Below, piece by piece: positions 22,345 to 34,749 of a DNA stretch of 64,000 nucleotides (positions are counted from its first letter, which is position 1; each line of letters begins with the position of its first letter). Both the position numbers and the translations under genes were made by a program. The notes under the pieces were generated by a model. It was not told the origin of the DNA and did not search any database. It saw nothing but the letters and a program-made list of their open reading frames with translations. Origin of the DNA: Rosa chinensis (lineage: Eukaryota; Streptophyta; Magnoliopsida; Rosales; Rosaceae); the NCBI RefSeq assembly GCF_002994745.2, contig NC_037093.1:43566384-43630383 (forward strand), given 5' to 3'.

Positions 22345-25300
22345 TCAGATGAAGAATCTGAACCTGATTAGCATGCCCTTTGGGAACGATACAATGATAT
22401 GGTACTTTCCTGGATTCTTAACTCTTTGGAACTAGACTTGTCTGATTCCGTTCTCTCATGCAACACTCCTCGCACTATTTGGGAGGATCTTCGTGAGAGA
22501 ATCTCACTTGGGAATGCTCCACACATATTTCAGATTCAATGAGATATATACAGGATCAAACAAGGTCAGATGTCAATTTCTACGTACTATACAAAGTTGA
22601 AGGGATTATGGGATGAGCTCTGTACCTATAGCTCAGCTTCATGTACTTGTGCTCAAAGTGATCGCACTAAATTGATGCAATTTCTCATGGGACTCAATGA
22701 GACACATTCAGGTATGCGTGGACAAATATTATTGATGAATCCCTTACCTTCTGTTCGTCAGGCATATGCTTAAGTTAAACAGGAAGAAAAGCAGCATGAG
22801 TTAGGCTCTTCTGCTATGCCATCGAATATGGCAGCTATGATGGTGCGCGGTAGTGACAACAATTGGAGGTCAAAGACAAGAAATCCAGGAAATCAAAACA
22901 AAGAGCCTTTTGAATGTACCTATTATGGGGGAGAATATCATAGGGAGGCAACATGTTGGAAGAAGAATGGATACTCTCCCGGGCATCCCAAACACAAGAA
23001 TGTAGATGAAGATTGAAACTCAGAGGCTAAAGGCAATAAAACTCAGAGTTCTTTCCAAGGAAATTACAGCAAGAAATCTAGCAATTACGGCAACCGAACC
23101 AAGACATATGCTTCTGCCAATTCCGTGGATGCAAGTGATCATGTTCCTAGCTTTCAAGAACTCCAAGGTGTGCTGCCAAACCCCATTGAATCACAATATG
23201 TTCAAGTAATTGTAGCAATGAATCCCAAAGAAACTATTCCTCAAGCCAATGCAGCCTCGGCATCACTTTCTGAATTTTGTGAAGGTTTGTCTTTAGTTGC
23301 TCCTAATCGCTAGATCATTGACAGCGGGGCAACTCATCACATAACTTCATCTCCACAATCTTTAACCACTATTGATTCATATTCTTCCATGCCACCAGTT
23401 TGTTTGCTTAGTGGGGACAGAGAAAGTATTACTATGAGTGGTGCCATACAATTCACAAATTCATTTAGCATAAACAATGTTCTATGTGTACCAAGTTTCA
23501 AAGTTGATCTTTTATCTGTTGGTAAGACAATTGATGACATGAGTTGTTTGGTGACATTTTTTCCGTCTTGGTGTGTTTTGCAGGACTTGGTTACGAGGAC
23601 GATGATTGGTGTGGGTAAGCGATGTGGTGACCTATACTATCTGGTGGTGTTGGCTTCCATTCCTCCATCTAACCACTTTGCTTGCAATTTAACCATCTCT
23701 TCCAACCTATGCCATCGACGCCTCGGCCACCCTTCCTCTTCACGTTTACAATATTTAGCAAATAATAATCTTCATTTCAAGTTTGATTCTAGTCATCAAT
23801 GTGATGTTTGTCCGTTGGCGAAACAAACTTGTCAACCTTTTTCGCTTAGTTCAATCTCAACTACCAAGATTTTTTCCCTTATTCACTGTGACATTTAGGG
23901 TCGATATAAGACTCCCTCTCATTCTGGTGCATATTATTTTTTAACTATCGTTGATGATTTTTTTTCTTGAGCAGGGTGTAATTTTTCAACGATCTTGTGT
24001 CTATACACCTCAACAAAACGGTGTTGTTGAATGAAAACATCGACATATCCTTGAAATAGCTCGTGCCCTTCGTTTTCAATCACATCTCCCTATTTCTTTT
24101 TGGGGTGAATTCGTCCTTACAGTTGTTTACAACATTAACCATCTTCCCACTTTGTTGTTAAACAAGAAAACACCATTTGAGGTACTTTACGGAAAACTCC
24201 CTAATTATTCTCGTATGAGGGTCTTTGGCTGTATTTCCTTTGCTACCTCCGTCAATCCATCTTCCAAATTTGATCCTCAAGTTCATAAATGTATCTTTAT
24301 TAGTTATCCCATGGGGCAGAAAGCCTACAAATTGTATGACATTGAAACTAGGAAAATATTCACAAACCGGGATATCATATTTATGGAAGATACTTTCCAT
24401 CACTCACCACAAAAGGCACCACATTCAGAATCCAGCCCACCGGCCCAATCCATACCCATTACTGTTGTACCCGATCCATTCTCATTCTCCAACACCACAT
24501 ATGCCAAACAACGATCTCCCTGCACCTGTTTCTTCTTCCAACGCCGACGCTGATGCAGCTATCGAATCCGACAACGCGCCTCTTCCTCCTGTCAGTTTGG
24601 ATGTCATTCCTGCCCCAAATCCAATTGAACCCATTGCTCATCCCCTCCGTCGCTCCCAACGTACGCCTCAAGGACTACGTCTGCTCATAGGTGATGCTGC
24701 TTCCACAATCCCAATCATCGTCCTCACCAAGTTCCACATCAGGTACGAGATATCCCCTTCATCAATTCTTGTCTTACCATAGATATTCACCTACACATCT
24801 TGCTTATGTTGCCAATATCAGTTAGGCGGTGGAGACCTCCTCTTATGAAATTGCTACCTCTGACCCAAAATGGTAGCAGGCTATGACTTCTGAATTGCAG
24901 GCTCTCATTGATAACAATACATAGACTTTTATCTCTTTACTTCCTAGCAAGCCCTATAGGATGCAAATGGGTTTACTGCATTATGTATCATGCTGATGGA
25001 TCTGTTGAGCACTATAAAGTGCATCTTGTGGCCAAAGGTTTCACCCAAACAGCCGGCATTGACTATCATGACACTTTTTCCCCAATCGCAAAATTGGTAA
25101 CTGTTCGTTGTCTCCTTGCTACTGTTGCTAGTTTCGGTTGGTCTTTACATCAATTGGATGTTAATAATGCTTTCCTTAATGGAGATTTGCATGAAGAAAT
25201 ATATATGTCCCCTCCTCCTAGTCTCTGGCGATAGGGGGAGAACCTTGTATGTCTCCTCAACAAATCCTTGTACGGATTAAAACAGCCGTCTCAACAGTGG

Positions 25301-26332
25301 TTTTCAAATTCACTACGGCCATTATTCGTGTGGGGTTTACACAATCCAAAGTAGATTATTCATTGTTTATTCGTAAAGATGGTGGTTCTTTCACTGCTCT
25401 TTTGATATATGTGGACGATATTATGATTACAGGAAATTGCACAAAATCTATACATGCTCTCAAGCAGTTCCTCCATGCACAGTTTTGTATCAAGGACCTT
25501 GGAGAGTTGAAGTTTTTTTTGGGCATTGAGATAGCATGTTCAAAGAAGGGAATTTACTTATCTCAAAGAAAGTACGCACTAGAAATTATAAAGGATAGTG
25601 GCTACTTGGGAGCTAAACCAGTCGAGTTTCCTATGGAGTAGTGCAAACTTTCGAACAAGGGTTAGCCGCTAAGAGATCCAGTAGCGTATCAGCGTCTGGT
25701 AGGCCGATTGATTTATCTGACGATCACCAAACCAGACATTACATACTCAGTGCATGTCCTAAGCCACTTTATGCATGAACCATGCCAACAACATACGGCG
25801 GCTGCCCTCAGAGTTGTACAGTACTTGAAATCTTCTCTAGGTCAAGGTTTACTATTGCACTCTAATAGTTCATTAAATTTAAGAGCTTTTTGCGATTCCG
25901 ATTGGGCGGATTATTCCATGTTCTTGGACAATTCTTTAATTTAATGGAGAACAAAGAGACAAAAGACCGTGTCATTGTCAAGTGCAGAAGCGGAATACAA
26001 GGCCATGGCAGGTACTTGTCGTGAACTCACTTGGTTATGTTACTTATTAGCGGATTTGCATTTGCCTGTTTCTATGCCTGCCATTTTACATTGTGACAAT
26101 CAAGTAGCGTTGCACATTGCCGCGAATCCGGTGTTTCATGAGAGAACTAGGCACATTGAAATGGACTGCCACTTTACTAGAGATAAAATTCTGGAAGGTA
26201 AAATTGTAACTAGGCATGTTGCTTCATCACAACAGATAGCTGATGTATTTACCAAGGGTTTGCGGAAAGAAAAATTCAAATCTCTATTGTGCAAGTTGGG
26301 AGTTATTGACATTCACTCTCCAACTTGAGGGG
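22345..26332 (+). pseudogene. Copia-2 gag-pol polyprotein, heavily degenerate
   Basis: A Ty1/copia polyprotein on the plus strand is broken by many stops and shifts. Gag (about 22380-23020) has copia gag wording (KLKGLWDELCTYSS) and a damaged zinc knuckle (CTYYGGEYHREATC, second Cys changed to Tyr). Protease IIDSGATHH (23313-23340) is preceded by TAG where Trp is expected. Integrase keeps the HHCC finger (HRRLGH, CDVC) and PQQNGVVE. The stretch between FLTIVDDF and VIFQRSCVYTPQQN has lost the core that should carry the middle aspartate. RT ([40 protein letters not shown]) and RNase H (FCDSDWAD, SSAEAEYKAM) follow. A polypurine tract TTGAGGGGGAGT ends it. The 5' end is cut at the MITE. It is clearly older than copia-1. 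Confidence 0.9.
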
Positions 26333-26516
26333 GAGTATTGGAAAGTATGCTTAATTTGGTTATGTATCAAGAAGGTTTGATAACCTAGAATTCTACCTTG
26401 ATTGTAATATCATTTTGTTTTGATTGTATAGCTAGCATAGGTTGTTTTGCCTTTCTTGTTCTCCTAAACATAAGGAGTCTTCGTGTTGTACAAGAATACC
26501 ACTTTGTATATATTTA

Positions 26517-27902
26517 GGGTTTTTGTCCATTTACCCCATTTCTAGATATTTGTTTCCCACTTACCCCATTAATTTTTTTAATTCCCTCCTACCCAAAACA
26601 CTCTAAGGAGGTCTTCCCTAATACCACATTAAATTTTTTTTATATTTTATTACCAATTTACCCTCACCTTTGTTACTTAGATAGAGAGAGAGAGAGAGAG
26701 AGAAAAAAAATGGAAGAGAGAGAAACTATAGGGGACTTCGCCAAAGCCCGGTCATTGGCCGCCGGATTCCGGTTACCAGTAGCCTGAATCCGGCGAACTT
26801 TCCTCGAATTCCGGTTACCGGTCGCGGGAATCCGGCCAACTTTCGCCGCAATCTGGTCACCGACCGCCACCCACCAGACTTTTATGAAAACCTCACCGAA
26901 AAGGTTTGTTGCCCCCAATAGACATCTATTGCCCCCCAATATAGGGGTAATAGACCTCTATTGCTCCCCAATAGATGTCTATTGCCCCCCAATAGAACTT
27001 TCGGTCACTGGAATGAGAACTAATCTTCCTAAATTTAGACAAACAAAACTTTGATTAAAGAAACAAAAAGGAGATTATATTAATTCAAAACGTCTATTGC
27101 TCCCCAATAGAACTTTCGGTTGTCGGAATGGGAACTAATCTTCCTAAAATTAGACAAATAAAACTTTGATTAAAGAAAAAAAACGAAGAGATTATGTCAA
27201 TTCAAAACGTCTATTGGAGGGCAATAGATGTCTATTGCCCCCCAATAGACATTCAAAACTTTTTTTTTCTTTCCTTCTGTCCCATTACTTAAAAAAAAAA
27301 TAAAACAAAGAAACTGATTTGGGCACCCAGAGAAAAGCTCTGGGCACCCAATCGGAATTCAAGGAGTTCAACTGTGAGACGACGCCGCCGATCTTCTCAC
27401 CACCACTAGTAAATTATGATCATCTCCAATCTCGGCATCCGTCTGCAAAGCTTCGCTCGTCTACCTGAAACGAGGTGATAGACCCAGTGGTTTCCGGGAA
27501 CTGCTCTGAGATCAAGGAACATTCACAATCGGAGCCGCGGAGGTCTGCATGTCGATCTCAGATCGACTCCGGCGAAGGTGAGTGAATTGGAGCTGGGTCG
27601 GAAAAGCTCGTGCAGCGGATGTGGTTGCAAGAGCGGAAGGCAAAGGTGAGATCCGGGCCGAATGAGAATTGGCCGGTGCAGAAGCTCGATCTTGACCGCT
27701 ATAATTGAACGAAGGCGAGGTGTTCGTGAGATTCAGCGAAGAAGATGGAGCTTGGGTGTCCTGAGCAATTGCCTGGGTATGGAGACTAGTCTGCTCTTCG
27801 TTGCGAATTGCCGGAGTTCGTCATGTCGTCTGCGATCGACGTCGCACCGGAGGGAGAGGGAGAGGGAGAGGGGGAGAGAGAGACCGGAGGTGGAGATCCA
27901 GG

Positions 27903-27983
<81 letters not shown>

Positions 27984-28128
27984 GAGACTGGTAGTGGCTT
28001 GTAATTCATTAATTAAGTTGTGGGCAAAATAGTCATTTTCCTTTAAATTGGGTTAGTAGGAATAAAAATCTGTTGTTGGGGTAAATGAGATAATTTTAGC
28101 CAATTCTGGTGCTTTTGGTCAAGATCCC
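26517..28128. mobile_element. Mutator-type MITE, copy 1 (1612 bp)
   Basis: The ends are GGGTTTTTGTCCATTTACCC and, inverted, GGGATCTTGACCAAAAGCACC. A perfect 9-bp duplication ATATATTTA flanks it (26508-26516 and 28129-28137), the Mutator signature. The left part repeats the unit CTATTG-CCCCCC-CAATAG many times (26908-27000, 27090-27110, 27210-27255). It also carries a tandem duplication of about 120 bp (AACTTTCGGT to AAAACGTCTATTG). The right half is GC-rich and gene-leader-like, with a (GA)n tract at 27907-27980. No transposase is present. A second copy lies at 41890-48425. Outer parts match, but the GC-rich inserts differ. Confidence 0.85.
27907..27980. repeat. (GA)n microsatellite
   Basis: About 37 GA units, almost perfect. 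Open frames across it are repeat artefacts. Confidence 0.95.
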
Positions 28129-29493
28129 ATATATTTATGTTGATCAATGAATAGAAAAACGATTTTAACCAAATATCTTTCTTTAGTGAGGGACACACGA
28201 AAAAATCTCGACAGCATTTGTTTTTCAGGTGGGAAGATTACCAACGTATATTAAGTAGGGCTGGGCATCCAAAACCGAAATCCCGGTACCGTTTCGAAAC
28301 CGTCCCGAAATCCACCGGTACGGGCCGGGATCAAAATCTGAAATTTACTATTTGGGCCCGTCCCGTCCCGTCCTGTAGAAACGGGCCCGGTACCGGTACT
28401 AGCCCAGTCGATCCCGGTTGATCCCGTCCCGTCCCGTTTAAATTAATTAAATTAAATATTTAATTATTTATATTAGTTGGTTGATTTTGATTGGGTAGTA
28501 TATGTGAGAACACAGAGATTGACCACACCTGATCGAGGCATTTTGACCTAAACTTTTCGGCATAAGGCACTAGGCAGTAAGGCCCTAATTCAGTAACTCC
28601 CTTAGCCTCAACACTCGATTCTAACTTCTAAGCTCTCTTCTCCCTCCGCTCTCCAGATCTGCTTATCTTCTTCATCTAAATCCCAATCCCCCTCGATCAG
28701 TCGATCCCTCACTAACCCTAGTTCTAAGCTATCTTCGAAGACTCTCCACTCTCCAGATCTTCTTCTGTTCCTCTATCAGTCGATCCCCAATTGACTAACC
28801 CTAGTTCCCGATCTTCGAAGACTCTCTTCTCCAGATCTTCATCTGTTCCCGATCCCGAATTTCTTTCATACCTTGTTCCTCTGTTTCATCCCCCTCTATC
28901 AGTCGATCCCCAATTGACTAACCCTAGTTCTAAGCTCTCTTCTCCAGATCTTCATCTGTTTCCCGATCCCGATTTTCATCACAGGTTCGTCATACTTCAC
29001 TTTCTCAATTCGATTCATTTCATTTTGGTCAGCTGTGTTTCACTGTTTTGTGACTATGTTAAAGCTTTGGTTCAGGTGAGGCATTGAGTGCCGGTCAGCT
29101 GTGTTTCACTATTTTGTTCCTCTGTTTCTCCATTAAAATCCGCAGTCACTTCTTCTTATCAAAGATTGTCTACTCCTGTACAGCTTGATTAGAGGTTTCA
29201 AGGTCGGCCATATTTCATTATTTCACACACTATTTGATTCATTTGTTTGTTGTTGGTCTGTCTTAATTCGTTTAACAAAGATATAATATGTTTGGATTGT
29301 TTGCATTCAACTCAAGGACCAAGTGTGTATACTGTATAGTTTAGTTTTTCATCTAAAATTAGTTTTTGCTCTCAATCTCTTAGTTTGTAACTTTGTTTAT
29401 CCAACTATTAATCTATTATGAAACAAAAATACTAACCATAGCTGCTGATTCATACTTTATCTCCAGGTGTTGACCATTTGATTCAAACGTTCG

Positions 29494-32121
29494 ATGGCTA
29501 GAGCAAAGAAGGTAGCTGCTCGGCCTCATCCAACAGCTTCGGGGCTTGAAGACTCTTCAACCGCAACTTCACCTTCTGCTCCTCGGGAAATTGAACTCTT
29601 CCTCCAGCAAGTTCAACCCAGCAAGCTCTTACGGGTTCAAACCAGCAAGTTCCTACTCCTGCAAGTGATGAAGCTCCTGCACAAGTTCCTACTACTGCAA
29701 CTCAAAGTCAGAATTCTAATCCGGTTAGTACTTCAACAACTATTAAGCGTAGTTTTGTTTGGGAACACTTTAAGGAGTATGATAAGGTTGTCAAGGGAAA
29801 AGATGCTGAAGGGAATGATGTAGATATTGTTAAGAAACGAGCTTATTGTATTCACTGTCCTAGAGGAAAAATAGGCGATTTTGCAGCGGATAGTTCTAGA
29901 AATGGGACTTCGGGGATGATTAGGCATATTAATCAATTCTGCAGGTATTATCCCCAAATGTTAGTAAGAGTCAGAGGGTTCTTGTGGGAGATAAATCTCT
30001 AGGAAACAAACTTACTGCAGTAGCTTATGATCAAGATGACTATGTCGATGCGACAGTCGAAATGATTGTCATGGATGAGTTGCCTTTTAGCTTTGTTGAG
30101 AAAAAAGGTTTTAACCGGTTTTGTGGTAGAGTGTGCCCTTTGTTTAAAGTACCCTCTCGTAGGAAACTAGTTAGAAGGTTCCTATGCATATATGATGCAC
30201 ACAAAAAAGAACTATCCAAAATTATGAAGGAGTATAGAGTGTGTCTCACAACGGACACTTGGACTAGTGTCCAAAACATCAATTATATGGTGCTGACTGC
30301 CCATTTTATTGATGTTGATTGGAAGATGCACAAGAGGGTTATAAATTTTTGTGTTATCCAAAACCATCAAGGGGCAACCATAGGTAGACTTATAGAGTCT
30401 TGTTTGCCGCAGTGGGAGATTGAGAAGGTGTTGACCATAACTGTTGATAATGCATCTACAAATAAGTCGGCTTTAGAGTGGCTTAGATCAAAGATGAATA
30501 AGTGTTCATCTTACAAAACAGTTTTAGGTGGTAAATACATGCATGTGAGGTGCACAGCTCACATAACCAATTTGATAGTGGGACATGGCTTGAAGAGGCT
30601 GCAAAAGAGTGTTTTAGCCATTAGGAATGCTGTCAAGTATGTTAGGTCTTCACCTAATAGACTAGACAGCTTTAGGAAAGCTGTCGAGAAAGAAAAGCTT
30701 CCTCTTACAGGGCTGGTTTGTTTAGATGTCCCAACTAGGTGGAATTCAACTTATCTAATGTTGGAGGCAGCCTTGAAGTTTAAGAAGGCTTTTGCAAGGA
30801 TGGAGGAAGATGATGATGAGCTTTATCTAGGTTATTTCAAGGAACCAGAGGAGGAATATGATGAGGAAGGCAATGTCGTTCCTAGTAAGAACAAAAGAAA
30901 CAGAGTTGGGCCTCCGGAGGAACCAGATTGGGACAAGGCTGAGATTTTTGTTGATTTGCTTAGAGTATTTTATGATGTGACCCTTAGAGTTAGTGCAAGC
31001 TTGCATCCAACTGTGAATACAACATTCCATGATGTTGTTACCATGGAGAGAAACATAGAAAACCTCTTCATTGCACCCGAGATGGCAACTGGTTCCGACA
31101 CTGAAAATGTATTAACTGATATGGCTGCAAATATGAGAAGCAAATTCTTGAAGTACTATGGTGGCTTTACAGACCTGAACCACTTGGTTATTGTTGGACT
31201 TGTGCTAGATGCAAGATTCAAGCTTAGGAATTATACACATTTTTTGAAGGAAGAGGGTATGGAAGATGTCGATGTGCAAAGTAGAACTAATGAGATTAGA
31301 TCTTTGTTAATGGCGCTATATGATGAGGTACAACTCTTTTTATTTCAGTTTTTTGAATATTAGATTTTCTGATCTTATGAGTATTAATACTAATTTTATG
31401 TGTTTATGCATGTTCTTGCTTTTATAGTATGCACCGATCGTAGATGGTGGGAGACATATGCATAGACATCAAAGCCCTACAAGTTCAGGCAGCACAATCA
31501 TGAGTAGAAGCAGCAATACGAGAGTTGGTGTGCGGGGTCAGTTGCTAAACTCTTGGAGAAAGGTGGTCCAAGAGAGTGAAGAGGCTGTAATGGCACATGA
31601 AGTTGATCAATATCTAAATGCTCCCCTCGAGTTTGTTGAGGAGGAGGAAGATGGCTTCGATATTTTGTGTTGGTGGAAGATAAATGGACCCAAGTTTCCC
31701 GTAGTGGCAGCAATAGCAAGAGATCTACTTGCTATTCAAACATCCACAGTTGCTTCGGAGTCTGCATTTAGCACTGGAGGGAGAGTTATTGATGCTTTTA
31801 GGAGTTCATTGACTCCTAAAACAGTGGAGGCTTTAATCTGCATGCAGAATTGGTTGTTGGGAGATGATATTGTTGCTCAAGATGTAGAGGAGCCTACAAT
31901 TGAGAACACAGAGTTCTATGAGCAGGCTGAGAAAGGTACCTTGATCAGTTTCAAATGTTCAATTTTAATTTTTGTTTTCTGTTTTCTTACGTGTAGTTTC
32001 TCTATTACTGACTTTAAATGCTTACTTAGATCATGAGAGCACTGCCTCCAGCAGAAATACACGTTCAACAATCCCGAAAGCAAAGGGGAAGGGAAAGGCT
32101 GCAGTGGTAAATGTTGACTAA
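29494..32121 (+). pseudogene. hAT transposase (BED finger, RNase H-like core, hAT dimerisation domain)
   Basis: ATG at 29494 opens a Ser/Pro-rich N terminus, with a frame change near 29595. A BED-type zinc finger follows (FVWEHFKEYD, CIHC, GMIRHINQFC; about 29750-29945). One base is then missing near 29951 (CCCC where CCCCC would keep frame). The core frame runs on to 31327 with LTTDTWTS, VDNASTN (catalytic D region), CTAHITNLIV and VPTRWNSTY. Introns at 31328-31427 and 31936-32029 have GT..AG borders. Exon 2 carries the C-terminal dimerisation domain (ILCWWKINGPKFPVVAAIAR, STVASESAFSTGGRV), and exon 3 ends VVNVD with TAA at 32119-32121. Family order and length fit plant hAT transposases (Ac/Tam3 type). 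The N-terminal frame breaks could be explained by one undetected intron, but the one near 29951 has no intron-like sequence. Confidence 0.88.
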
Positions 32122-32389
32122 TGAGTTTGTGAGGTTGTGAGACTGAGTGTGATGAACTGATGAAGGTTTTTTCAAATGTGTTTAATACTTCAAGACTTGT
32201 AGTTAACTAGTTTTTATCATGTAATGGTTTGTAGACTTTAAATTTCTTATTTCAGACTTTAATTTCTTGTTTAAGACCTGCTGGACTTTTTGTTGAATTC
32301 ATGAATTGGTTTATGTGTTTATTCATTTATTGAACTTATTGTTGGTCTATTGAATTGGTTATTTGCTGTGTTGCACTTGCACATTGCAT

Positions 32390-32645
32390 TTGTTTCCTGT
32401 CATAATCTGCAATTTGCATTACTGCATTACAGCCATTACTGCAATAGTGCAATCTACAATTTGCATTACTGCATTTGTTTTCTGTCATAATCTGCAATTT
32501 GCATTACTGCAATCTGCATTACTGCATTACAGCCATTACTGCATTTGTTTCCTGTCATAATCTGCAATTTGCATTACTGCATTACAGCCATTACTGCAAT
32601 CTGCAATCTGTCATAATCTGCAATCTGCATTACTGCACTTTGAAT
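32390..32645. repeat. Tandem minisatellite in the hAT 3' subterminal region
   Basis: Words TCATAATCTGCAATTTGCAT and TACTGCATTACAGCCATTAC recur about six to eight times in slightly different combinations. All units are TGCA-rich. It is non-coding. Confidence 0.8.
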
Positions 32646-33555
32646 TCATAATCTGCAAACTGCAATTTGCAGATTTGCACATATTGTATTAAAGAACTCA
32701 AGTGTGAAAAAAAAGAAAAAAGAATCGGGTATCCCGAATTGGGCCCGGGCCCGACCCGATCCCGATCGGTTTCGGTACCCTCGGTACTAACTTTGAAAAA
32801 ACGTTGTCCCGTCCCGTCCAGAATAAAATTTCCGGTACCGGGTTCGGTACCAGTCAATAACCGGCCCGTCCCGGCCCGTGCCCAGCCCTAAATTATTAAG
32901 AGATAATACAAATTGATCTCCATACTCATTGATTCTTTGCGAGTGTTAACTATTTTAGGGGGAAACATAATCCATTGGGCCATAAGGCTCAAAAAGTTCA
33001 GCAAGAAGTCCCTTCTTCCTCCTTGGGGTTCCATCCCATGTCCTTGCACAATTGGTCATTGTACCATACATGAAGGGCATTTATGCATGATCTCCGGTAG
33101 TATTCTCCACCATATCGCTTCGCATATTCGTCCCATTTCTTCACATCCTTTTCCATTTCTTTTATGCTTGGTACCTTAAACGTGCCTCCAAGAAGCTCGG
33201 TTACCCATTTGCATCTCACCTCGGAGGTGTACAAGTTTGAGATACTCTCGGAGAATCCAATTACAGCTAGCTGTGGAATTCGTCCATTTATGCAATGCCT
33301 GAAAAAATTATATGTTGAGATATACAGTCCACCCTATAAAATGTTAGGTTTCCGACAAGAAAATGTTACCCTATATAACAATATCTATTGAAAAGTAAGA
33401 GCTAGTTAACCTGTAGAGGGGCAGTATTGCCTCTGGCGGTCCCATCATGTAGTCCTGAAATGTAGGAGATACAAAGATGTCTTTGAGCTTCTTCTCACCT
33501 CTAAACCTTGTAGCCAATATGACCAAATCCGTCTTCAGAGGCGAGACTTCCCCTT

Positions 33556-34107
33556 TGTTGGAGGTGAAAAATTCCGTAGAGGAGTTTGACCCAACAATTA
33601 ATGCGGACTGGAGCGGGAGCTGACCTGGGAACAATCGAGAAGCCTCCCTCAAGCGTTGACCTGGAGTTTGACCGATGGCTCGAGGAGAAGGGAGGGTACT
33701 TGCAGAAAACCCTCCGATGCCTAAGTCAGTACATTTCTTAATTGTGGAGTAGAGATAGTCAGAATCAGATGGATTACCTGGACGTCGAGCCTCCTTTATA
33801 TAGGTGATGACTTACTTTGGGAACAAGCCGCCATTATTTCTGGTTTGATGGCTGCATTTATTTACACACTTATAATGATAATTATTGCTGCACTAATAAC
33901 AGTTAATCATTGCGTACTTATGACCGTCATTCATTGCATATTTATGACAGTCATTCATTGCGCACTTATTGCGCACTTATAATTATAATCATTGTGCGTA
34001 GTTATTGTCGTAATAATCGCCGCATTCATGACTGAAATTTAACGCCATACTAACTGCGGAGTTAATCGCCTTAATTGCATGCCTAGCAAAATTTGACCAC
34101 GCCCACA
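33556..34107 (-). repeat. LTR (3' LTR in element orientation)
   Basis: Direct repeat partner of 34750-35301 with the same 552-bp length. It contains a local repeat of the phrase TCATTCATTGC (33930-33985). Confidence 0.92.
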
Positions 34108-34169
34108 ATGCCCCCAAATTTTCTCTTTGGACACTCGTCCTAAGAGGAAATTTCCATTCTCTGGCTGCT

Positions 34170-34445
34170 TTAAATCTTGCCTCGAATATTTCCTCGAGCC
34201 CTGGCCGTCCCGATTCTTTCCTCGAGCTCTGGCCGCCCCGATTCTTTCCTCAGGCCCTGGCCGCCCCGATTCTTTCCTCGGGCCCTAGCCTTCCTAGCCG
34301 CCCCGAATCTTTCCTCGGGCCCTGGCCGCCCTGAATCTTTCCTCGGGCCCTGGCCTCCTCGATTCTTTCCTCGGGCCCTAGCCACCTCGATTCTTTCCTC
34401 AAGGCGAAGATTCATTTTCAGCATGAGACATGAAATTGCCCCCAT
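34170..34445 (-). CDS. Arg-rich repetitive ORF inside the LTR element (91 aa), doubtful
   Basis: ATG at 34445 opens 91 codons. From residue 15 the protein repeats a module of about 14-15 residues, with variants of ARGKNRGGQG, RKDSGRPGPEER and ARGN, dominated by R, G, E and K. The DNA underneath is a tandem repeat of TTCCTCGGGCCCTGGCCGCC-like units on the plus strand, so the opposite strand is open too. It could encode a basic nucleic-acid-binding peptide or simply reflect repeat expansion. It has no recognised domain. Confidence 0.3.
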   Translation of the reverse strand: MGAISCLMLKMNLRLEERIEVARARGKNRGGQGPRKDSGRPGPEERFGAARKARARGKNRGGQGLRKESGRPELEERIGTARARGNIRGKI

Positions 34446-34730
34446 TTCCCTTTGAATCTGATCAACAACATTTTATTCTCCTTGGCCACCGGCCATGGGT
34501 ATTTACTTTGGCCACCAGCTTGACACATACATTTCAACAACTGACCACAAATATATTTCAAATATAAAAGGAAAAAGTCAGAATATGATTACTAAAGGAA
34601 AGAACGCTAGTCTACGTTACCCAGACTTTTGTCACTTCGAGGCTTGTATTCCATCACTCCCAGTCCTTAGTGACAGAAATGGAATCCCATCAGGGGCAGC
34701 TCCCGCCATCACTTTTTAGGGATAAGTGTT

Positions 34731-34747
34731 TCCCACAGACGGCGCCA
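34731..34747 (-). promoter_or_regulatory. Primer-binding site of the LTR element
   Basis: Reading on the minus strand, TGGCGCCGTCTGTGGGA follows the LTR end by two bases. The TGGCGCC start matches the 3' end complement of plant tRNAs used by Ty3-type elements. Confidence 0.75.
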
Positions 34748-34749
34748 CT

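Larger units (their letters stand above)
26336..28229 (+). repeat. 3' LTR of copia-2, split by a Mutator-type MITE (outer end approximate)
   Basis: The sequence begins TATTGGAAAGTATGC right after the polypurine tract. TG has probably mutated to TA. It resumes at 28138 after the MITE (26517-28128) with TGTTGATCAATGAATAG, typical of copia LTR 3' parts. The outer end is not certain because no second LTR is present. Confidence 0.5.
28257..32890 (+). mobile_element. hAT element with its own transposase gene
   Basis: The ends TAGGGCTGGGCA and TGCCCAGCCCTA are perfect 12-bp inverted repeats. Left flank ATATTAAG (28249-28256) and TTATTAAG (32893-32900) match at 7 of 8 bases if two A bases next to the right end are discounted, so the duplication is slightly altered. 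Subterminal zones are rich in GGCCCGTCCCG and GGTACCGG words in both orientations (28270-28430 and 32730-32885). The transposase gene occupies 29494-32121, and a tandem repeat lies at 32390-32640. It is complete in layout, but the transposase reading frame has breaks, so present activity is doubtful. 28440-29490 is a pyrimidine-rich leader region without a gene. Confidence 0.88.

Noticed and set aside
23337..23540. Minus-strand ORF across the copia-2 protease/integrase region
   Set aside because: Antisense shadow of a degenerate copia gene.
27821..28009. Open frames rich in Ser-Leu or Arg-Glu
   Set aside because: They are translations of the (GA)n microsatellite.
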